The position numbers were made by a program, and so were the translations under genes. From Climacium dendroides (lineage: Eukaryota; Streptophyta; Bryopsida; Hypnales; Climaciaceae): DNA of 64,000 nt. Each line of letters starts with the position of its first letter. Position 1 is the stretch's first letter. The stretch spans positions 15,743,029 to 15,807,028 of the forward strand of contig OX467083.1 in NCBI GenBank assembly GCA_950106755.1. The letters run 5' to 3'. Below are positions 59,147 through 64,000 of the stretch, one piece after another. The notes under the pieces were generated by a model. It ran no database searches. It had not been told where the DNA came from and was given only the letters and a program-made list of their open reading frames with translations.

Positions 59147-59532
59147 TGTAACGGACATGAGAGAAACAAGACAAGATAAGTTTCTAGGAACAAGATTTCT
59201 ATTAGAGTCAAGAGGAGTACAAGGCTGGAACTCGAATCACAAGAATAACACTCAAAAGATGTGTCGTCGAGACTGAGAACTACCTCAGTCTCAACTCTTT
59301 ATATATTACTACTTAAGAAGTTCTTCTAGAATTCTATGGAAAACTCTGGAGGTCTACGAAAACTTCCGAGGCAATATACAATCTTTTAAAACACTATGGA
59401 AGCTTCCGGAACAATATGGAAGCTTCCAAAACTCTATAGAAGCTTCTGGAAGCTTCTGGAAGACTTTAGAGGTTTCTAGAAGTTACTAGAAGATCATGGA
59501 AAAGCCTAGAAGGTTCTAGAGTGTTCGTGACA
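59147..59532 (-). repeat. 5' LTR of the chromovirus
   Basis: 386 bp. In minus sense: TGTCACGAAC.., heat-shock-like blocks (59399-59480), TATATAAAG (59305-59297), and a predicted RNA start about 30 nt downstream at 59275. By eye it differs from the 3' LTR at a modest number of positions plus one indel of about 30 bp, indicating a fairly recent insertion. Confidence 0.9.
59399..59480 (-). promoter_or_regulatory. Heat-shock-element cluster in the 5' LTR
   Basis: GAA-TTC-GAA at 59399-59411 and five perfect alternating GAA/TTC blocks with 2-nt spacing at 59439-59462, followed by a TTCnnGAA pair near 59475. The cluster is about 95-160 bp upstream of TATATAAAG in transcription sense. Retained in both LTRs despite point changes between them. 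Confidence 0.65.
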
Positions 59533-59749
59533 TAGAGAACATGTTTAAGGAACATTGAGTCATATTGTCAATCATATTTGTGTGATAGTGACGTTTTTTC
59601 TTTTGGACATAGCAATCCAAAAGTAACATGGACAAGTCATTCTTTAGGATTTTAAAATTTTAATTGCCTCTATTACAATTTTGAAATCTGGTCACCACTT
59701 TTTTAGGATTTTGAAACCCTAGCTACCATTCCTTTTGGCTTTTCCTCTT

Positions 59750-60135
59750 TGACATTTTTTTTTTTTTTATCTCTTACATCTTTTTTTGTTTTTTTGTCTT
59801 TTTGCTTCTTAGTTGTTGTTTTTTGCTCTTTAGTTTATGCTTCTTAGTTGTTGCTTTTTGTTGTATCTAAATTTTTTCTTCTTTTTACATTTTAACTCTA
59901 ACTTTCTTCTTGTTGTTTCTTAGTTCATGCTTTTTGTTGCTTCTTAGTTCTTGTTTTTTTTTCTTTTTGTTGCATTTTAGTTCTTGCTTCTTGTTTTTTC
60001 TTATTGTATCGTAACTCTTGTTGTTGTTTTTTCTTGTTGTCTCTTAGTCGTTGCTCCTTATTATTTCTTGTTGTTTTTTAGTTGTTGTTCCTTGTTGCAT
60101 CTTAACTCTTGTTTATTGTTATGTCTTAACATTTG
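59750..60135. repeat. T-rich degenerate repeat
   Basis: Loose repeats of 'ttcttagttgttgctttttg' and 'tgttgcttcttagttc' over nearly 400 bp. Low complexity; the single long frame inside (59984-60226) is a composition artefact. It lies in the right flank of the gypsy insertion, probably inside the CACTA element. Confidence 0.65.
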
Positions 60136-61016
60136 TCTCTTGTTTCTTCTTATTCCCTTCATTATCATTGTTATTCTTCCTACCTTGAATTTGTGCTACA
60201 TATTTTGTATTGTTGTAAGCTTTTGAAGGTTGAGTTTTGTCATTCATTTACTAAAAATTAATCTCCCATTTCTTTAATTATATATGCAAGCACCAAAAGC
60301 TGAAACAAAGTTATTGGAGGCTACTTGCAATCCAATAGAATCATCTTCACATCATTGTAAAAAAAATAGGTCCTATTGACCTATGTGAATGATTAATTGT
60401 GATATATGTTTTGTATTGGTGACTAATAAATGTCATTGAAAAGAATCACATTTTATCTTCCATTCTCCTTCTTTAATATGATTGTCTATTGTATATTTTA
60501 AAAATGATAAGTATTTGTTTTTAACTACATGAAGTCTTTTATTCAACTGTTAAATCATCTATATATTTATATTTAAAGAAATCTCCTCCCACACATTTGA
60601 TCCCAAGAAGGAAGGGATATGTTTTTTTTTCGTTTTATTGCAATTTGAACTTTGGGCCTATTAACGTATAATATTGATTTTATAAATTTATAATAATAAT
60701 AATATATGATTGCAACATATCATGTTCATTTTAAAATGTATGAAAAATATGATTGTAGTTTATAATTGAAGTTATTTTGAATCTCAGTCACCATAATCAC
60801 AAACTGCACACACAAATCTAAAAAATGTGACTCTTAATCATCTGTAATATCACTTATTTGAGTTATATTTCATAATATATATATTGGCTTAAATATAACT
60901 AGCTATAGTCATATAATGCTCATACTTATGTGCACCAAAATGTGGCTTTGCACTTCCAAAAACATCATTGCAATCAATCATAAAATTACCAATGACATTC
61001 ACTTGAACTACTATGT

Positions 61017-61320
61017 CAAACAAAAATATGACTCGTAAGGGTCATATTTTCCATTAGTATAGAATATGACTCATGAAAGTCATATTCTACATTATCAAAA
61101 AATATGATTCAAAAGAGTCATTTTCCAAATTAATAGAAAATATGACTCACAAGAGTCATATTCTACATCAACAAAAAATGTGATTTCACAAAGTCATATG
61201 TCACGGAAGCCAAAATATGACTTACTTTAGCCATATTTCACACCAACAAAAAATATGACTTACTTTAGCCATATTTCACACCAGCAAAAAATATGACTAG
61301 ATGGAGTCATATATCATGTA
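61017..61320. repeat. Array of about eight AATATGACT palindromes
   Basis: Units of about 35-45 bp. Each is a short hairpin of the form AATATGACT, 5-8 nt loop, AGTCATATT, separated by 'ctacatcaacaaaa' type spacers. Examples start near 61024, 61063, 61138, 61250 and 61289. A few units have one mutated arm. The layout matches subterminal binding arrays of CACTA elements. Confidence 0.7.
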
Positions 61321-61460
61321 GGATTCTTTTTCTTTGCTTGAACAATTGAAAAAAAAGTCAAGCCCCCCAAAGATAGTCAATGTACATGCCACGTTGGCAA
61401 AATATGGCTAATTATAATTAATTATACCCATATGACTACCAATATGACTTATGTCCAAAG

Positions 61461-61955
61461 CCTTTCCTTAACTTTCAAAGCACCAAGTGTTCATTCAATG
61501 AACACTTGAAAACTAGAGTAGTATCATTCAAAGTCAATTTTAATAAATGTTTTCAAAATTTTGACACAAGGTGGGGATATTCACTTCCTTGATGGGGGTT
61601 AAAAAAAATTAGATGACTGGATTAAAAGTTATGTTGCACAAAATCCCCAAGTAATTTGGGCAATTTTGACATCTTTTGCTAAATTCTGTCCATCTACTTC
61701 TAAAATTTGGCATGTAGATATCTAGCATGATATAGTATATATTTGTAAAAAAAATTGCACAATTTTTTTTCCCTAGGAGTCAAATTCTACAATCCATACT
61801 AAGCACATTTGAGAAAAATAATTTTCTACAAACTTCTAGCACTATTCTCTTGAAATATATTATTTCAAAGTTATTGAAAATTTTCCCACATATTCCATTT
61901 TGTTATCTTTAACTTATCACCATTTGGATTTCAAACAAAAAATATCATCATTATT
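61461..61955. other. AT-rich spacer, nothing identified
   Basis: Includes a short inverted repeat 'aagtgttcattcaatgaacactt' at about 61486-61508. No gene seen. Confidence 0.5.
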
Positions 61956-62111
61956 CACTACTAGAAAATTTAGTTTTTTTGTTGTTTTGGTCGCGTTGAT
62001 TCGGTCAAAATCTGACAGAAATCTGTTGATTTTAACAGATTTCTGTCAGATTTTGACCGGATCAACGCGACCAAAACAAAACAAAACAAAAAACTAAATT
62101 TTCTAGTAGTG
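61956..62111. mobile_element. CACTA-type foldback MITE
   Basis: A 156-bp near-perfect palindrome beginning CACTACTAGAAAATTTAG and ending with its inverse, flanked by the 3-bp duplication ATT (61953-61955 and 62112-62114). CACTA ends plus a 3-bp duplication are diagnostic of the superfamily. Both halves contain 'tctgacagaaatctgtt'. It has no coding capacity, so short frames on both strands mirror each other. Confidence 0.8.
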
Positions 62112-62335
62112 ATTGCACAAGAAATCATCAAAAAAAGACTAGGATATTGCCATTTTACATGACCTAACATTGCAAGGTGATTTAGGTTAATGTAGACCTC
62201 TTATTTGATCCTAAGACTTTGCATACTTGTATCCAATAAGAATTCAATGGTGTAGGGTATCAATTTTGTATAAAGAATAAAATTTATTCCAAGAGGTCTC
62301 AAAGTCTTCTAATCCAATTTTGCACAAATTTCAAC

Positions 62336-63689
62336 ACTATAAGAAAACGTAGTTTTTTTGGATGTCACAAAAAACAGGCATCTGTGTTTTTAAAAACAGG
62401 TTTGACATCAACGTTGATGTCCTCCGAAATCCGTCAAAAAAGAAACATCCAAAACATGCTAAAATTTTTGTGAACGTCACCAATAACATGACGATTTTTT
62501 GTGACGTCAAAAAAATTCAAGGCCTCCAAACTTCTCTAAGTGTGGCATGTGGAGGGGTCCAAAATGCCAACTCAACTTTTGTTTGGGCAGTTTTTGCCAC
62601 GTGTACTTTTTTCCCCCCAACCCCTTCCTGCCCGGGCGGTGACATGGACCCCTTTCAAATCTGACGTGGCATTTTTTGACGTGGACATGCCACATCAGAT
62701 GCCACGTCAGCAATATTGGGTGAGTTGAAATTCTAAAGTCCTGTTGTTCATGACGTCTCATAAAACGTAGACGTGTCCATTTTGACATCATTGTGAACAA
62801 CCTTTATGTCATGCAAAGGTCAATACAAAAAAAACTATTGAAAAAATAAAATAAAATAAACATATAAAAAATTTTAATTCAAAAAAATGTAAAGAAAACT
62901 TACCATGTACGATCAAAAGGATTTTTGATGGCAAAATGAAGGAAATAAGTCATTAAAATTTATTAAAAATGAAGGTAAAGGGGTCCTATTTATATTCATT
63001 CTCTGTCCATGATGAGACAAAAGATATGGGATAAATGGAAAATGGGAATTTGAACATTGTCCATTTTGATGTTGTTTTAGACATGTAGATGTTGTTTTAG
63101 ACATGTAGATGTTGTTTTAGACATGTAGATGTTGTTTCAGACATGTGACATGTTGATTTAGACATTAGAATCAACGAGTCTTGTTTTTTTACACATTTTA
63201 TATTGAACACAAGTTTTGTTGTACTTATCCCATATGGATTGTTTCTCTTCCTATCACCCCACTAGTATAAAAACTAGCTCTTCTCATCCATGGTGCACAT
63301 CCATCCATGTCCTTTTTTTTTGCAAGGTATGCCACGTGGCTGCCCTATCCTTAAATTTTTATATGTGGTCAACATTTCAAAACAATTTTTACTAATTTAG
63401 CCATAATCAAAATAAGTTTACTTGCTGACGTGGATTTCTCATGTTTTTTGTGATGTAAAAAAAAACATATTCTGTTGTGTTTGACGTCATGGAAGACATG
63501 TGACGTTGCAAGTGACATTCATTTATTCTCTGAATTTTGTTGCCTTGTTGTCATTGACATCAATTGAAATCTCATTACCCAGCACTTGTTTTTTGGCAAA
63601 CGTCGGATGTTTTTGAAAACATGTGACGTTTTTCTGGACGTCACGTGTTTTTGTCAAAACATCGTCAAAAACGCAGTTTTCTTATAGTG
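62336..63689. mobile_element. Non-autonomous CACTA-superfamily element
   Basis: Begins CACTATAAGAAAACG and ends with the inverse (..gcagttttcttatagtg), flanked by the 3-bp duplication CAA (62333-62335 and 63690-63692); 1354 bp. Subterminal regions are rich in GACGT/ACGTC motifs ('ggacgtcacgtg' near 63637), likely transposase sites. A 20-bp unit 'atgttgttttagacatgtag' is repeated four times at 63069-63148. There is no transposase frame. Confidence 0.8.
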
Positions 63690-64000
63690 CAAATGTTGTA
63701 ATAATGATAATTCAATTTGCATCTTTTAGGTACATAGTGATAAATTGTCAATTTCAAAGAAAACCACACATGATTTCTAAAAGGGATACACGTGGCATTA
63801 TTCCAATGGTTGTTAAGATTTTACAAAATTTTCAAAAGGGTTACACACGTAATTTTCCTATTGGTTATAGAAGTTTTGAGGAAAATTTTGAGCCAACCCT
63901 TTGTATGAAAGGAATTCATGAATTCAATGTAAAACCCACATCAATGTTCCATATTTGTATTTTTGATAAATTTATGGAACTTGCAATCATATGGGATATA
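63690..64000. other. AT-rich right edge, nothing identified
   Basis: No gene or element boundary recognised to the end of the window. Two similar phrases ('acacgtggcattattccaat', 'acacgtaattttcctattgg') hint at a short diverged duplication near 63788 and 63845. Confidence 0.4.

Larger units (their letters stand above)
54158..59532 (-). mobile_element. Ty3/gypsy chromovirus retrotransposon, decayed
   Basis: A 5.4-kb LTR retrotransposon with coding sense on the minus strand. LTRs at 59147-59532 (5') and 54158-54572 (3') are very similar; in minus orientation they begin TGTCA and end CCGTTACA or CCGTTATA. Target duplication TAGAA (54153-54157) versus TAGAG (59533-59537). Order from the 5' LTR: leader, gag, protease, reverse transcriptase, RNase H, integrase, chromodomain, accessory ORF, polypurine tract. 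Gene order and chromodomain place it in the chromoviruses. Several stops and lost catalytic residues make it non-autonomous now. Confidence 0.9.
53953..61460. mobile_element. CACTA-superfamily element, interrupted by a gypsy insertion; 3' terminus not found
   Basis: The left terminus CACTACAAGAAAATGGG has the CACTACAAGAAA form common among plant CACTA (En/Spm) elements. It is followed by 'aaaatatgactgg' and 'gaaatatgactata'. After the nested retrotransposon, 60960-61450 carries an array of AATATGACT palindromes, the expected subterminal transposase-binding architecture. No transposase frame is seen between 59538 and 61460, and no matching TAGTG end was found, so the right border is approximate. 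That both flanks belong to one element is inferred from the shared AATATGACT motif. Confidence 0.45.

Noticed and set aside
61900..62170. Similar 65-66 codon frames on both strands
   Set aside because: Mirror translations of a palindromic MITE, not proteins.

Overview
This is nuclear DNA of a land plant: introns with GT/AG borders, AT-rich and repeat-dense intergenic sequence, and plant-type genes. The species is not resolved. The Ty3/gypsy chromovirus shows a self-priming layout, which would fit a bryophyte, lycophyte or fern better than a flowering plant. That is inference only.

Four genes look intact. (1) A full-size ABCB (MDR/P-glycoprotein) transporter lies on the minus strand at 32483-21248. 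It has 16 coding exons whose phases all join to give 1324 codons plus stop, arranged TMD1-NBD1-TMD2-NBD2. (2) Divergently, on the plus strand at 33631-36317, lies a five-exon nuclear gene for mitochondrial ribosomal protein bL21. About 1.1 kb separates the two start codons. (3, 4) Two intronless calmodulin-like genes, both 189 codons, lie in tandem on the plus strand at 45585-46154 and 51562-52131. They are clear paralogues; the first has a degenerate second EF-hand. A 112-nt hairpin resembling a pre-miRNA lies 0.4 kb past the bL21 stop codon.

The rest is mostly repeats. 1-21 kb has no recognisable gene: minisatellites, foldback repeats, GC-richer islands with GACGGACG motifs, and many short elements that begin CCC/CCT, end GGG/AGG and sit between TTAA tetranucleotides. 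37-53 kb holds more of these. One 927-bp copy (48894-49820) can be compared with an empty paralogous site at 47186-47189 that has a single TTAA, so the TTAA is a real target duplication, as in piggyBac. 40-41.6 kb holds a long inverted repeat.

53.9-61.5 kb is a nest. A CACTA-type element with arrays of AATATGACT palindromes is interrupted by a decayed Ty3/gypsy chromovirus (54158-59532, coding strand minus) with near-identical LTRs, a near-perfect 5-bp target duplication, a polypurine tract, a chromodomain and an extra ORF beside its 3' LTR. Its LTR promoter carries clustered heat-shock elements upstream of a TATA box. Its primer-binding site is complementary to the predicted 5' end of its own transcript. 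Two further CACTA-superfamily elements with 3-bp target duplications follow (61956-62111 and 62336-63689).

The strongest candidates for something undescribed are the TTAA-inserting family and the heat-shock-element-bearing, apparently self-priming chromovirus with its accessory ORF.
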